Of a stretch of 58,359 nucleotides of DNA, positions 47,029-58,181 are shown one piece after another; positions within the stretch are counted from its first letter, which is position 1; every line of letters starts with the position of its first letter. The notes beneath the pieces were generated by a model. The model ran no database searches. It was not told the DNA's origin and worked only from the letters and a program-made list of their open reading frames with translations. A program made the translations under genes and the position numbers. Source of the DNA: Saccharospirillum sp. (GTDB taxonomy: Bacteria > Pseudomonadota > Gammaproteobacteria > Pseudomonadales > Natronospirillaceae); assembly GCA_022565595.1 (NCBI GenBank), contig JAIUML010000028.1:1-58359 (forward strand), in the 5' to 3' direction.

Positions 47029-47369
47029 AAAGCATCACGAATTTGTCACGCAGTGGCGTATCGGATTGGCTGGTTCAGCGTGTCTCAGCGGTTCTGCTCG
47101 CGCTTTACACCCTCTTCATGTTGGGCGTTTTCTGGGCAACCCCGGACATGACCTATGAACTCTGGCGTCAACTTTTCTCGACCTTCTGGGTCAAAATCTT
47201 CACTCTGGTTACCTTGTTGGCGTTGGTCGGTCACATCTGGGTTGGTATGTGGACCGTCGCCACCGATTATCTGAAAAATGCCTGGGTTCGCTTCCTGGTT
47301 CTGTGTGCAGTCGCGGTGACTGCCTTTGTCTATCTGGTCGCTGGTGTTGCAGCCGTGTGGGGTGTATAG
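47022..47369 (+). CDS. sdhD: Succinate dehydrogenase membrane anchor subunit
   Basis: A 115-residue membrane anchor with three helices. The heme-ligand histidine segment is LVGHIWVGMWTVATDYLKN, matching the family. The ATG at 47022 overlaps the end of sdhC. It contributes the tyrosine of the quinone pocket (DYLK). sdhA starts 3 bp after its stop. Confidence 0.94.
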   Translation: MVKSITNLSRSGVSDWLVQRVSAVLLALYTLFMLGVFWATPDMTYELWRQLFSTFWVKIFTLVTLLALVGHIWVGMWTVATDYLKNAWVRFLVLCAVAVTAFVYLVAGVAAVWGV

Positions 47370-47372
47370 AGT

Positions 47373-49145
47373 ATGGCTAATATTAAGACTATGACGTTCG
47401 ACGCCATTGTGGTTGGCGGTGGCGGTGCTGGTTTACGTGCAGCGCTGCAACTGGCCGAATCCGGTTTGAATACGGCCGTGGTGTCCAAGGTGTTTCCAAC
47501 GCGTTCGCATACCGTCTCTGCTCAGGGCGGCATTACCTGTGCGATTGCCAGCGAAGACCCGAATGACGATTGGCGCTGGCACATGTATGACACCGTTAAA
47601 GGGTCGGATTACATTGGTGACCAGGACGCCATTGAATACATGTGTTCAGTAGGGCCACAGGCCGTATTTGAGCTGGATCATATGGGCCTGCCGTTTTCTC
47701 GCTTTGAGAATGGCCGTATTTATCAGCGTCCTTTTGGCGGTCAGTCCAAGAACTTTGGTGAAGGTGGTCAGGCAGCGAGAACTTGTGCGGCCGCAGACCG
47801 GACCGGCCACGCACTCCTGCATACGCTCTATCAAGGTAACCTCAAGGCTGGCACCAGCTTCCTCAACGAATGGTATGCGGTTGATCTGGTTACTAATGCC
47901 AGCAATGCTGTTGTCGGGGTCGTTGCCATCGAGATGGAAACCGGTGATGTGGTTTACATCAAGTCAAAGGCGACCGTATTGGCGACTGGCGGTGCTGGCC
48001 GTATCTACGCCTCGACTACCAACGCCCTGATCAACACCGGCGACGGTATTGGTATGGCCATGCGTGCCGGCTTCCCGGTACAGGATATGGAAATGTGGCA
48101 GTTCCACCCGACCGGTATTTACGGTGCGGGCACCCTGGTGACCGAAGGTTGCCGAGGCGAGGGCGGTTACTTGATTAACAAGGATGGCGAGCGTTTTATG
48201 GAGCGCTATGCCCCCAATGCGAAAGATCTGGCCGGCCGCGATGTCGTCGCCCGCTCCATGATTCTGGAGCTGCTGGAAGGTCGAGGCGGTGGTCCAGAGG
48301 GTGATCACGTCTTCTTGAAACTCGATCACTTGGGCGAAGAGCTGCTGCAAAGCCGCTTGCCAGGCATTGTTGAGTTGTCGAAAACCTTTGCACATGTCGA
48401 TCCGGCCAAGGAGCCAATCCCAGTTGTGCCAACCTGCCATTATATGATGGGTGGTATCCCGACCAACATTGGTGGTCAGGCTTTGATGCAAGACGCTGAA
48501 GGTAATGATCAAGTCGTCGATGGCCTCTATGCGTGTGGTGAAGCGGCCTGTGTGTCTGTGCACGGAGCTAACCGCCTGGGTGGTAACTCTCTACTGGACC
48601 TGGTGGTCTTCGGCCGTTCAGCGGGTCTGCAGATCGAGAAAACGCTGCGCGAAGGTTTCGAATCCGATGCAGCCAGTGAAAGCGACATCGAGCGTGCCAT
48701 GTCTCGCTTGAACGCACTCGATAATGCAACTGGCACCGAAGCCGTTGCAGAGGTCAAGAAAGACCTGCAGAACACCATGCAACTGCACTTTGGCGTTTTC
48801 CGTGAAGGAAAGAGCATGGCCGAAGGCCTTAAAAAGCTGGCGGACATCCGCGAGCGTGTGGGCAAGGTGCGCCTGGATGACAAGAGCCGCGCTTTCAACA
48901 CGGCCCGCATCGAGGCGCTGGAACTGGCCAACCTGCTGGAAGTAGCTGAGGCGACTGCCGTATCGGCAGAACAGCGCACTGAAAGTCGCGGTGCCCATGC
49001 ACGTGAAGATTTCCAGGAGCGTGATGATGAGAACTGGTTGTGTCACACACTGTTCACACCCGGTTCCAGCAAAATCACCAAGCGTGCGGTGAACTTCACC
49101 CCGAAAACGGTTGATACCTTCCAGCCCAAAATCCGGACCTATTAA
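47373..49145 (+). CDS. sdhA: Succinate dehydrogenase flavoprotein subunit
   Basis: A 590-residue FAD enzyme that oxidises succinate to fumarate. FAD-binding [10 protein letters not shown] is at about 15-24 and the covalent FAD His46 in [10 protein letters not shown]. Active-site segments include [17 protein letters not shown] and the [14 protein letters not shown] motif. Length is identical in class to E. coli SdhA (588). Confidence 0.97.
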   Translation: MANIKTMTFDAIVVGGGGAGLRAALQLAESGLNTAVVSKVFPTRSHTVSAQGGITCAIASEDPNDDWRWHMYDTVKGSDYIGDQDAIEYMCSVGPQAVFELDHMGLPFSRFENGRIYQRPFGGQSKNFGEGGQAARTCAAADRTGHALLHTLYQGNLKAGTSFLNEWYAVDLVTNASNAVVGVVAIEMETGDVVYIKSKATVLATGGAGRIYASTTNALINTGDGIGMAMRAGFPVQDMEMWQFHPTGIYGAGTLVTEGCRGEGGYLINKDGERFMERYAPNAKDLAGRDVVARSMILELLEGRGGGPEGDHVFLKLDHLGEELLQSRLPGIVELSKTFAHVDPAKEPIPVVPTCHYMMGGIPTNIGGQALMQDAEGNDQVVDGLYACGEAACVSVHGANRLGGNSLLDLVVFGRSAGLQIEKTLREGFESDAASESDIERAMSRLNALDNATGTEAVAEVKKDLQNTMQLHFGVFREGKSMAEGLKKLADIRERVGKVRLDDKSRAFNTARIEALELANLLEVAEATAVSAEQRTESRGAHAREDFQERDDENWLCHTLFTPGSSKITKRAVNFTPKTVDTFQPKIRTY

Positions 49146-49157
49146 CAGGAGCGCTGC

Positions 49158-49865
49158 ATGAAAGTCAGTATTTATCGTTACAATCCGGAAACCGACAAGA
49201 AGCCCTACATGCAGGATTACGACGTAGACGTGCCTGCAGACAAGGACTTGATGGTTCTTGATGTCCTGAACCTGGTCAAAGAGCAGGATGTTTCGGTCTC
49301 TTATCGTCGCTCCTGTCGTGAAGGCGTCTGTGGTTCGGACGGCCTTAACATCAACGGCAAAAATGGCCTGGGCTGCGTGACACCCTTATCGGAAGTGAAA
49401 GGAGGCCGTGAAAAACTGATCGTGAGGCCCTTGCCCGGCCTGCCGGTGATTCGCGACCTGGTTGTTGATATGGGTGTGTTTTACAAGCAATACGAGAAGA
49501 TCAAGCCTTACCTGATCAACAACACTCCCGCTCCGGCCATTGAGCGCTTGCAGAGCCCGGAAGACAGAGAGAAGCTCGACGGTCTGTATGAGTGTATACT
49601 CTGCGCCTGTTGCTCAACGTCCTGTCCGTCCTTCTGGTGGAATCCGGAGAGATTTGTCGGTCCCGCTGGTTTGTTGCAGGCTTATCGCTTTCTGGCCGAC
49701 AGTCGAGACACAGCGCAAGAAGAAAGATTGGCCAATCTGGACGATCCGTTCAGTGTGTTCCGCTGCAGGGGCATCATGAACTGTGTTAGTGTATGCCCGA
49801 AAGGGTTGAACCCGACCAAGGCGATAGGGCACATCCGTTCCATGTTGCTGGCTAACGCCACCTGA
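49158..49865 (+). CDS. sdhB: Succinate dehydrogenase iron-sulfur subunit
   Basis: A 235-residue subunit with three Fe-S clusters that pass electrons from FAD to quinone. The [2Fe-2S] ligands are C53, C58, D61 and C73, with an Asp as in E. coli. The [4Fe-4S] and [3Fe-4S] clusters are served by CILCACCSTSCP and CRGIMNCVSVCPKGLNP. It follows sdhA by 12 bp. A 247-bp gap with two hairpins separates it from sucA. Confidence 0.96.
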   Translation: MKVSIYRYNPETDKKPYMQDYDVDVPADKDLMVLDVLNLVKEQDVSVSYRRSCREGVCGSDGLNINGKNGLGCVTPLSEVKGGREKLIVRPLPGLPVIRDLVVDMGVFYKQYEKIKPYLINNTPAPAIERLQSPEDREKLDGLYECILCACCSTSCPSFWWNPERFVGPAGLLQAYRFLADSRDTAQEERLANLDDPFSVFRCRGIMNCVSVCPKGLNPTKAIGHIRSMLLANAT

Positions 49866-50112
49866 GGATGGTTTGGCGCTTGCCAACAAGCAAACGGATT
49901 GGTTTGATTGAACAGCACCCGCAGGATGCGGTTGCTGTTCAAGAAGAGAGTATTCAAGGCCGCTGACGCTCCGCGGTCTTTGCGCTGGTGCCTTGCCAGT
50001 GCCGTGCCTGTTCAGTGATTACCGGGCTGAAAGGGTACTGGAGCGTGACAATATGAGCCGATGCAACTGCATCATTTATTCTCCGCGGTTTTGAACAAAC
50101 AGGGTTCAAGCA
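49866..50112 (+). promoter_or_regulatory. sdhB-sucA intergenic region with two hairpins
   Basis: TTGAACAGC (49908-49916) pairs with GCTGTTCAA (49934-49942) and can extend inwards. A second hairpin, AAGGCCGC with GCGGTCTT around a 9-nt loop, begins near 49956. Neither has a proper T-run, so they look like RNA processing or attenuation elements in the sdh-suc transcript. No convincing sucA promoter was seen. Confidence 0.45.
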
Positions 50113-52956
50113 ATGCAAAATGGCACCATGGAGGAACTTTGGTCCAGCTCCCATTTCTCAGGGGGCAACCAAACCTACCTTGACCAACTGTACGAAGCCT
50201 ATCTGGCTGATCCCAATTCCATACCCGAACAATGGCGTTCGGTCTTCGACAAGCTCCCCAACATAAATGATGAAGTATCGACTGATACGCCGCATGCGCC
50301 CGTCAGAGATCACTTTCTGTTGTTGGGCAAATCATCCAAGGTGGCATCCAGCACTCTGGCGCCCAGCATTGTCACCGAGCATGAGCGCAAACAGGTTCGC
50401 GTGCATCAGTTGGCAACAGCCTATCGTTTTCGGGGTCACCAGAAGGCCGATCTGGATCCTCTGAAAGTCACTGAACGCCCCCCAGTGCCGGACCTCGACA
50501 TGCAGTACCATGGTCTGAGCTCAGCTGATGAAGAGACGATTTTCCAATGTGGCAACCTCTATTTTGGCAAGAGTGAGGCACCATTAAAGGAAATTCTGCA
50601 GAACCTCGAACAAACCTATTGTGCTTCCATCGGTGCCGAGTTCACCCACATTGTTAGCACAACAGAGCGACGCTGGATCGAGCAGCGTATGGAGTCCGTG
50701 CGTTCTCATCCGGATTATTCGCCAGAAGCGCGCAAGCACATACTCGAAAGACTGACTGCTGCCGAAGGCCTCGAGAAATTTCTGGGTTCCAAGTACCCGG
50801 GCACCAAGCGCTTTGGCCTTGAAGGCGGTGAAGCACTGATTCCGTTGATGGATGAGCTCATCCAGCGCTGTGGCTCATACGGCGCCAAGGAAATCGTCAT
50901 CGGTATGGCGCACCGTGGGCGCCTGAACTTGCTGGTCAACATTCTGGGCAAGAACCCGGCCGAACTCTTTGAAGAGTTTGAAGGCAAGTCCTTCCTGGCG
51001 CAGGGCTCGGGTGATGTAAAATACCATCAGGGCTTTTCATCCAATGTCATGACAGAAGGCGGTGAAGTGCATCTGGCACTGGCGTTCAACCCGTCGCACC
51101 TGGAAATTGTTGCACCAGTGGTGGTGGGCTCGGTCAGAGCCAGGCAGGATCGGCGCCAGGATACGGCCAGGAACCAGGTGGTACCGGTCAATATTCATGG
51201 GGATGCATCCTTCGCCGGTCAGGGTGTGGTCATGGAGACCTTCCAGTCTTCCCAGACCCGTGCTTTTTGCACTGGCGGTACTATTCACCTGATCATCAAC
51301 AACCAGGTGGGTTTCACCACGTCCAAGCGAGAAGACGCGCGCTCGACTGAATACTGCACCGACATCGCCAAAATGGTTCAGGCACCCATTTTCCATGTCA
51401 ATGGCGATGACCCTGAAGCCGTGGTGTTTGTCACCCAATTGGCGGTTGATTACCGTCAGCAGTTCAAGAAAGACGTCGTAATTGATCTGGTCTGCTACCG
51501 CCGTCGTGGCCACAACGAGGCAGACGAGCCCGCCATGACTCAGCCGATGATGTATCAGGCCATTCGCAATCGTAAATCGACCCTGGAACTGTACTCCAAC
51601 ACCCTGGTTGAAAAGGGCATTCTTTCAACTGACGACGCCAAAAACATGGCGGATGAATACCGCGATTTGCTCGATAATGGCAAGCATGTGGTCAAATCCC
51701 TGGTCAAGGAACCCAACAAGACGCTCTTTGTCGACTGGTCGCCTTACCTGAATCAACCGGTCGTCGATTATTACGATACCAGCTGGCCGCTGAAAGAATT
51801 GCAAGCCCTGGCCATCGAGATGAACACCATTCCCGAAGGCTTTCCGCTGCAACGACAGGTCAATAAGCTAATTACCGATCGTGAGAAAATGGCCAAAGGT
51901 GCCTTGCCAATCAACTGGGGGATGGCTGAAACCCTTGCCTATGCTACCTTGTTGAAAGAGGATCACCCGGTTCGTTTGACTGGCCAGGACGTCGGACGGG
52001 GCACCTTTGTTCATCGTCATGCAGTGCTGCACAACCAGAAAGACGGTTCTACCTATGTGCCGCTGGCGCATCTGTACGAGAACCAGCCCAAGTTTGAAGT
52101 CTACGACTCCTTCCTCTCGGAGGAAGCGGTGCTGGCCTTCGAATACGGCTACTCCACCACAACGCCCAATGCACTGGTGATCTGGGAAGCCCAGTTTGGC
52201 GACTTCGCCAATGGTGCCCAGGTAGTGATCGACCAATTCATCACCTCTGGTGAGCATAAGTGGGGCCGGCTCTGTGGTCTGGTCATGTTGCTGCCTCATG
52301 GTTACGAAGGGCAGGGGCCTGAACACTCGTCGGCACGTCTCGAGCGCTACCTGCAATTGTGTGCAGAACAGAACATCCAGGTCTGCATGCCCACCACGCC
52401 CGCACAGGTGTATCACATGCTGCGTCGCCAGGCGCGTCGGACCTTGCGCAAGCCTCTGGTGGTTATGTCACCCAAGAGCCTGTTGCGTCACAAGGATGCT
52501 GTTTCGAGCCTGGAAGAACTGGCCACCGGCAGCTTCCAGACCGTGATCCCGGAAACCGATACCGATATCAAACCAAAAGAGGTAGATCGGGTCGTTCTGT
52601 GTTCTGGCAAGGTCTACTACGATTTGCTGGAAAAACGGCGTAAGGAAGAAGTGCGCAATGTCGCCCTGGTGCGCATCGAGCAACTCTATCCGTTCCCGGA
52701 GGAGAAGCTCTATGAGGCAATCTGCGACTACAAGAACCTGAAAGATGTCGTCTGGTGTCAGGAAGAGCCGATGAACCAGGGTGCCTGGTACTCCAGTCAG
52801 CACCATATGCGCAAGGTGGCTCATCGTCTGAATCCGGACTTGTTGCTGAATTACGCAGGGCGCGAGGCTTCTGCGTCACCGGCGGCAGGCTACATGGCAC
52901 TGCACCTTGAGCAGCTCGAAAAATTCCTTAATGAAGCAATTCTGACTGAACAGTGA
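50113..52956 (+). CDS. sucA: 2-oxoglutarate dehydrogenase E1 component
   Basis: A 947-residue thiamin-diphosphate enzyme that decarboxylates 2-oxoglutarate and passes the succinyl group to E2. The N-terminal SGGNQTYLDQLYEAYLADP docks to E2 and aligns with the E. coli start. IGMAHRGRLNLLVN and the GDDPEAVVFVTQLAVDYRQQF segment hold the ThDP and metal site. The C-terminal half is the transketolase-like pyrimidine domain (VGRGTFVHRHAV). E. coli SucA has 933 residues. Confidence 0.97.
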   Translation: MQNGTMEELWSSSHFSGGNQTYLDQLYEAYLADPNSIPEQWRSVFDKLPNINDEVSTDTPHAPVRDHFLLLGKSSKVASSTLAPSIVTEHERKQVRVHQLATAYRFRGHQKADLDPLKVTERPPVPDLDMQYHGLSSADEETIFQCGNLYFGKSEAPLKEILQNLEQTYCASIGAEFTHIVSTTERRWIEQRMESVRSHPDYSPEARKHILERLTAAEGLEKFLGSKYPGTKRFGLEGGEALIPLMDELIQRCGSYGAKEIVIGMAHRGRLNLLVNILGKNPAELFEEFEGKSFLAQGSGDVKYHQGFSSNVMTEGGEVHLALAFNPSHLEIVAPVVVGSVRARQDRRQDTARNQVVPVNIHGDASFAGQGVVMETFQSSQTRAFCTGGTIHLIINNQVGFTTSKREDARSTEYCTDIAKMVQAPIFHVNGDDPEAVVFVTQLAVDYRQQFKKDVVIDLVCYRRRGHNEADEPAMTQPMMYQAIRNRKSTLELYSNTLVEKGILSTDDAKNMADEYRDLLDNGKHVVKSLVKEPNKTLFVDWSPYLNQPVVDYYDTSWPLKELQALAIEMNTIPEGFPLQRQVNKLITDREKMAKGALPINWGMAETLAYATLLKEDHPVRLTGQDVGRGTFVHRHAVLHNQKDGSTYVPLAHLYENQPKFEVYDSFLSEEAVLAFEYGYSTTTPNALVIWEAQFGDFANGAQVVIDQFITSGEHKWGRLCGLVMLLPHGYEGQGPEHSSARLERYLQLCAEQNIQVCMPTTPAQVYHMLRRQARRTLRKPLVVMSPKSLLRHKDAVSSLEELATGSFQTVIPETDTDIKPKEVDRVVLCSGKVYYDLLEKRRKEEVRNVALVRIEQLYPFPEEKLYEAICDYKNLKDVVWCQEEPMNQGAWYSSQHHMRKVAHRLNPDLLLNYAGREASASPAAGYMALHLEQLEKFLNEAILTEQ

Positions 52957-52984
52957 TTGACGGGTAAACGACTAAGGATCCCAC

Positions 52985-54286
52985 ATGGCTACAGATATCA
53001 AAGCACCGCAATTTCCAGAATCCGTCGCTGACGGCACCATTGCCACCTGGCACAAAAAGCCCGGAGAGTCCGTTTCTCGTGATGAACTGATCGTCGACAT
53101 TGAAACCGACAAGGTTGTTCTCGAAGTCGTGGCACCGGCGGATGGTGTCATCAAGGAGATCATCAAGGACGAGGGGGACACCGTTGAAAGTCAGGAAGTG
53201 ATTGGTATCTTCGAAGAAGGTGCCTCAGGCAGCGACAGTGCAGACTCGAAGACCGAGAAAACCGAGTCGAAAGAATCCAGTAGCGCATCCAGCGGTGACA
53301 AAAAGGACAGCGCTGATGACAAAAAACAGAGCGACGCTGATCCCAATGCGGCGATGAGCCCCGCAGCCCGCCGACTGGCGGACGAAAACAATTTGACGGC
53401 CGGAGACATCACCGGAACCGGCAAAGGCGGTCGCATTACCAAAGAAGACGTAGTCAATGCGGTTGAAAGCGGCGTTAAAGGCGTCAGTGGCAAAGACGAG
53501 CCGGCGCAAAGCATGCCTGGCATGATGCCCGCCTCTCAGTCACAAAGTGCGACGGCTTCTGCACCGGCCATTCAGGCGGGCGAGCGCAGTGAAAAACGCG
53601 TCCCCATGACTCGCCTGCGCAAGCGTGTTGCGGAACGACTGTTGGATGCCAAGAACAGCACCGCCATGTTGACCACCTTCAATGAAGTCAATATGGCACC
53701 TATCATGGAACTGCGTTCACGCTACAAGGATGAGTTCCAGAAAGCCCACAACGGCACGCGCCTTGGTTTCATGTCTTTCTTCGTCAAGGCGGCAACCGAA
53801 GCCTTGCGTCGTCACCCTGAAGTGAACGCCTCCATCGATGGCGATGACATCGTCTACCATGGTTACTACGACATTGGCGTTGCTGTTTCCAGCAACCGTG
53901 GCCTTGTCGTGCCGGTGTTGCGTGACACCGAGCAAATGAGCCTGGCGACGGTCGAAAGCACCATTCGCGACTATGGTGAAAAAGCCCAGGCCGGTAAACT
54001 GGGTATTGAAGACATGCAAGGCGGCACTTTTACCATCTCCAACGGTGGTGTTTTCGGCTCATTGCTGTCGACTCCCATTTTGAACCCGCCACAAACGGCC
54101 ATCCTGGGAATGCACAAGATCCAGGAGCGCCCCATGGCGGTCAAGGGTGAAGTCAAGATACTGCCGATGATGTATCTGGCGTTGTCTTACGACCACCGTC
54201 TGATCGATGGTAAAGAAGCGGTGCAGTTCCTCGTCGCCATCAAAGACATGCTCGAAGACCCAGCTCGCATATTGTTGGAGCTCTGA
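52985..54286 (+). CDS. sucB: Dihydrolipoamide succinyltransferase (E2)
   Basis: A 433-residue core enzyme of the 2-oxoglutarate dehydrogenase complex. The lipoyl domain (1-76) carries lipoylated K43 in [11 protein letters not shown]. The peripheral-subunit-binding domain is near 123-160 ([14 protein letters not shown]). The catalytic domain ends with H404 and D408 in [12 protein letters not shown]. The linker between the first two domains (about 78-122) is rich in Ser, Asp, Lys and Glu instead of the usual Ala/Pro. It follows sucA by 28 bp. Confidence 0.97.
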   Translation: MATDIKAPQFPESVADGTIATWHKKPGESVSRDELIVDIETDKVVLEVVAPADGVIKEIIKDEGDTVESQEVIGIFEEGASGSDSADSKTEKTESKESSSASSGDKKDSADDKKQSDADPNAAMSPAARRLADENNLTAGDITGTGKGGRITKEDVVNAVESGVKGVSGKDEPAQSMPGMMPASQSQSATASAPAIQAGERSEKRVPMTRLRKRVAERLLDAKNSTAMLTTFNEVNMAPIMELRSRYKDEFQKAHNGTRLGFMSFFVKAATEALRRHPEVNASIDGDDIVYHGYYDIGVAVSSNRGLVVPVLRDTEQMSLATVESTIRDYGEKAQAGKLGIEDMQGGTFTISNGGVFGSLLSTPILNPPQTAILGMHKIQERPMAVKGEVKILPMMYLALSYDHRLIDGKEAVQFLVAIKDMLEDPARILLEL

Positions 54287-54314
54287 GACCAGGGAATAGC
54301 TGGGGTGTCCATGA

Positions 54315-55796
<1,482 letters not shown>

Positions 55797-55804
55797 GTGA
55801 CAAA

Positions 55805-55837
55805 GGAATCGGGAGTTTGCTCCCGATTCCTTTTTTT
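55805..55837 (+). terminator. Terminator between lpd and sucC
   Basis: An 11-bp stem, GGAATCGGGAG (55805-55815) and CTCCCGATTCC (55820-55830), loop TTTG, then seven T. It would separate sucCD from the sdh-sucAB-lpd transcript, at least in part. Confidence 0.95.
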
Positions 55838-55920
55838 GCCAATCAGAGTCAGGCGCGGGCAGAACTCACGACAAGAATAAATTTACCCAAACCACTCGAG
55901 TTCAGAGAACGGAAAGAATC

Positions 55921-57090
55921 ATGAACCTACACGAGTATCAATCCAAGCAGCTGTTCAGAGAGTACGGCCTGCCGGTATCCGATGGCTACGCCTGTGATAC
56001 TCCCGAAGAAGCGGTGGCTGCCGCTGAGAAAATCGGGGGTAATATGTGGGTGGTTAAAGCCCAGGTGCACGCGGGCGGTCGAGGCAAGGCGGGCGGCGTC
56101 AAGCTGGTCAAGTCCGGTGCCGAGATTCACGACTTTGCTGAAAAATGGCTGGGCAAGAACCTGGTCACTTTCCAGACCGACGAAAACGGTCAGCCAGTCA
56201 GCAAGATTCTGGTCGAAACCTGCACTGACATCGCCAACGAGCTTTACCTGAGTGCTGTAGTAGACCGTGGCAGCCGTCGCATTGTCTTCATGGCCTCTAC
56301 AGAGGGCGGTGTCGATATCGAGACCGTTGCTGAAGAAACGCCCGAAAAAATTCTGCGTGCGGTGGTTGACCCCCTGGTGGGCGCCCAGCCTTTTCAGGCG
56401 CGAGATATTGCCTTCCAGTTGGGCCTGAAAGGTGAGCAGATCAAACAGTTCACCAAAATCTTTCTGGGCCTGGCCAAGCTGTTTGAAGACAAGGATCTTG
56501 CGCTGATTGAAGTCAACCCACTGGTCATCACTGATGAAGGCAACCTGCATTGTCTGGATGCCAAGATCACCGTAGATGGCAACGCACTTTACCGTCAGAA
56601 GCAGATCGCCGACATGCGCGATCCTAGCCAGGAAGACGAGCGTGAGGCTCAGGCTGCGGCTTGGGAACTCAACTACGTCGCACTGGAAGGCAACATTGGT
56701 TGCATGGTCAATGGTGCTGGCCTGGCCATGGGTACCATGGACATCATCAAGCTGCACGGTGGCCAACCGGCCAACTTCCTCGATGTGGGTGGCGGTGCGA
56801 CCAAAGAGCGTGTAGCTGAAGCGTTCAAGATCATCCTGTCCGATACCTCGGTCAAAGCGGTTCTGGTGAATATTTTCGGCGGCATCGTACGTTGTGACAT
56901 GATCGCGGAAGGCATTATTGGTGCCGTTGAAGAAGTTGGTGTCAAGGTGCCCGTAGTGGTTCGCCTCGAAGGCAACAATGCCGAAAAGGGTTCCCAGAAG
57001 TTGGCTGAAAGTGGCCTGAATATTATCGCTGCCGCTTCATTGACTGAAGCAGCCGAGAAAGTGGTAGAAGCGGCCGGAGGTGCAGCATGA
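55921..57090 (+). CDS. sucC: Succinyl-CoA synthetase beta subunit
   Basis: A 389-residue ADP- or GDP-forming subunit with an ATP-grasp fold. It begins [20 protein letters not shown], with the nucleotide-binding [16 protein letters not shown] and the later [11 protein letters not shown] segment. E. coli SucC has 388 residues. GGAAAG precedes the ATG. Its stop overlaps the sucD start (ATGA). Because a terminator lies upstream, sucCD may have its own promoter in the 83-bp gap; none was clear. Confidence 0.97.
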   Translation: MNLHEYQSKQLFREYGLPVSDGYACDTPEEAVAAAEKIGGNMWVVKAQVHAGGRGKAGGVKLVKSGAEIHDFAEKWLGKNLVTFQTDENGQPVSKILVETCTDIANELYLSAVVDRGSRRIVFMASTEGGVDIETVAEETPEKILRAVVDPLVGAQPFQARDIAFQLGLKGEQIKQFTKIFLGLAKLFEDKDLALIEVNPLVITDEGNLHCLDAKITVDGNALYRQKQIADMRDPSQEDEREAQAAAWELNYVALEGNIGCMVNGAGLAMGTMDIIKLHGGQPANFLDVGGGATKERVAEAFKIILSDTSVKAVLVNIFGGIVRCDMIAEGIIGAVEEVGVKVPVVVRLEGNNAEKGSQKLAESGLNIIAAASLTEAAEKVVEAAGGAA

Positions 57091-57959
57091 GCGTTTTGAT
57101 CGACAAGAACACCAAGGTTATCTGCCAGGGTTTCACCGGCTCTCAAGGTACTTTTCACAGTGAACAGGCGATTGAGTACGGTACTCAAATGGTCGGTGGT
57201 GTATCGCCCGGTAAAGGCGGCACTGAGCATCTGGGCCTGCCTGTGTTCAATACAGCGCGTGAAGCGGTAGAAGCCACGGGTGCAACGGCGTCTGTAATCT
57301 ATGTGCCAGCGCCTTTCTGCAAAGACGCCATCATTGAAGCCGCCGACAGTGGCGTTGAGCTGATTGTCTGCATCACCGAAGGCATTCCGACCCTGGACAT
57401 GCTCGTTGCCAAGGAATACGTGGACCGCAAAGGTGTACGCATGATTGGCCCGAACTGCCCTGGTGTGATCACACCTGGAGAGTGCAAGATCGGGATCATG
57501 CCTGGCCATATCCACAAGCCCGGTCGCGTAGGCATAGTGTCTCGCTCCGGTACTCTGACCTATGAAGCGGTCAAGCAGACAACGGATCACGGCTTTGGTC
57601 AGTCGACCTGTGTCGGCATCGGTGGTGACCCCATTCCGGGTTCCAACTTCATCGACATCCTCAAGTTGTTTGAAGCCGACCCGAAAACCGAAGCCATTGT
57701 CATGATCGGTGAAATCGGTGGTACTGCTGAAGAAGAGGCCGCGGCTTTCATCAAGGACAACGTCTCCAAGCCGGTCGTTTCCTATATTGCTGGTGTAACA
57801 GCCCCAGCAGGTAAGCGTATGGGCCATGCGGGCGCTATTATCGCCGGCGGTAAAGGCACAGCCGACGAGAAGTTCGCTGCTCTGGAAGACGCTGGAGTTA
57901 AAACCGTGCGTTCTCTGGCTCAGATTGGTGATGCGTTGAAAGAAGTCACTGGCTGGTAA
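57087..57959 (+). CDS. sucD: Succinyl-CoA synthetase alpha subunit
   Basis: A 290-residue subunit that binds CoA and carries the phosphohistidine. The CoA-binding Rossmann part starts with [19 protein letters not shown]. The phosphorylated His247 lies in [17 protein letters not shown]. coli SucD has 289 residues. Translationally coupled to sucC and followed by a terminator. Confidence 0.97.
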   Translation: MSVLIDKNTKVICQGFTGSQGTFHSEQAIEYGTQMVGGVSPGKGGTEHLGLPVFNTAREAVEATGATASVIYVPAPFCKDAIIEAADSGVELIVCITEGIPTLDMLVAKEYVDRKGVRMIGPNCPGVITPGECKIGIMPGHIHKPGRVGIVSRSGTLTYEAVKQTTDHGFGQSTCVGIGGDPIPGSNFIDILKLFEADPKTEAIVMIGEIGGTAEEEAAAFIKDNVSKPVVSYIAGVTAPAGKRMGHAGAIIAGGKGTADEKFAALEDAGVKTVRSLAQIGDALKEVTGW

Positions 57960-57977
57960 GTTATTGCTGGTGAACAG

Positions 57978-58004
57978 AAAAGGCAGCCTCGGGCTGCCTT
58001 TTTT
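57978..58004 (+). terminator. Terminator of sucCD
   Basis: Four A, GGCAGCC (57982-57988), loop TCG, GGCTGCC (57992-57998) and six T. It ends 45 bases after the sucD stop. Confidence 0.94.
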
Positions 58005-58080
58005 ATGGCTGTCTTTTCTTGAATGGCCTGAGATACACTCGCATGAATCATTATTGAAAATAACTCAAGTCCAGAGTCTG

Positions 58081-58181
58081 ATTAGGGGGCAGTGGTCCGC
58101 GACGGCTACCGGTGGTGCCTCTGCGGGGTCGGCGTGAATCCGTCCATGGAGCCTGGATCGCAGCATCCATGCTGCGGACTC
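58081..58181 (+). repeat. Hairpin-rich 5' exon of the group IIC intron
   Basis: GC-rich sequence with nested inverted repeats, including CGCAGCAT and ATGCTGCG (58159-58176), five bases before the intron start. CTCCATGG-like and CCATGG words recur. Its style resembles dispersed intergenic repeats of marine gammaproteobacteria, by recollection. Class C introns prefer to insert just after such hairpins. Confidence 0.5.

Noticed and set aside
49950-49985. Terminator after sdhB
   Set aside because: The hairpin is followed only by TCTTTG, not a real T-run.
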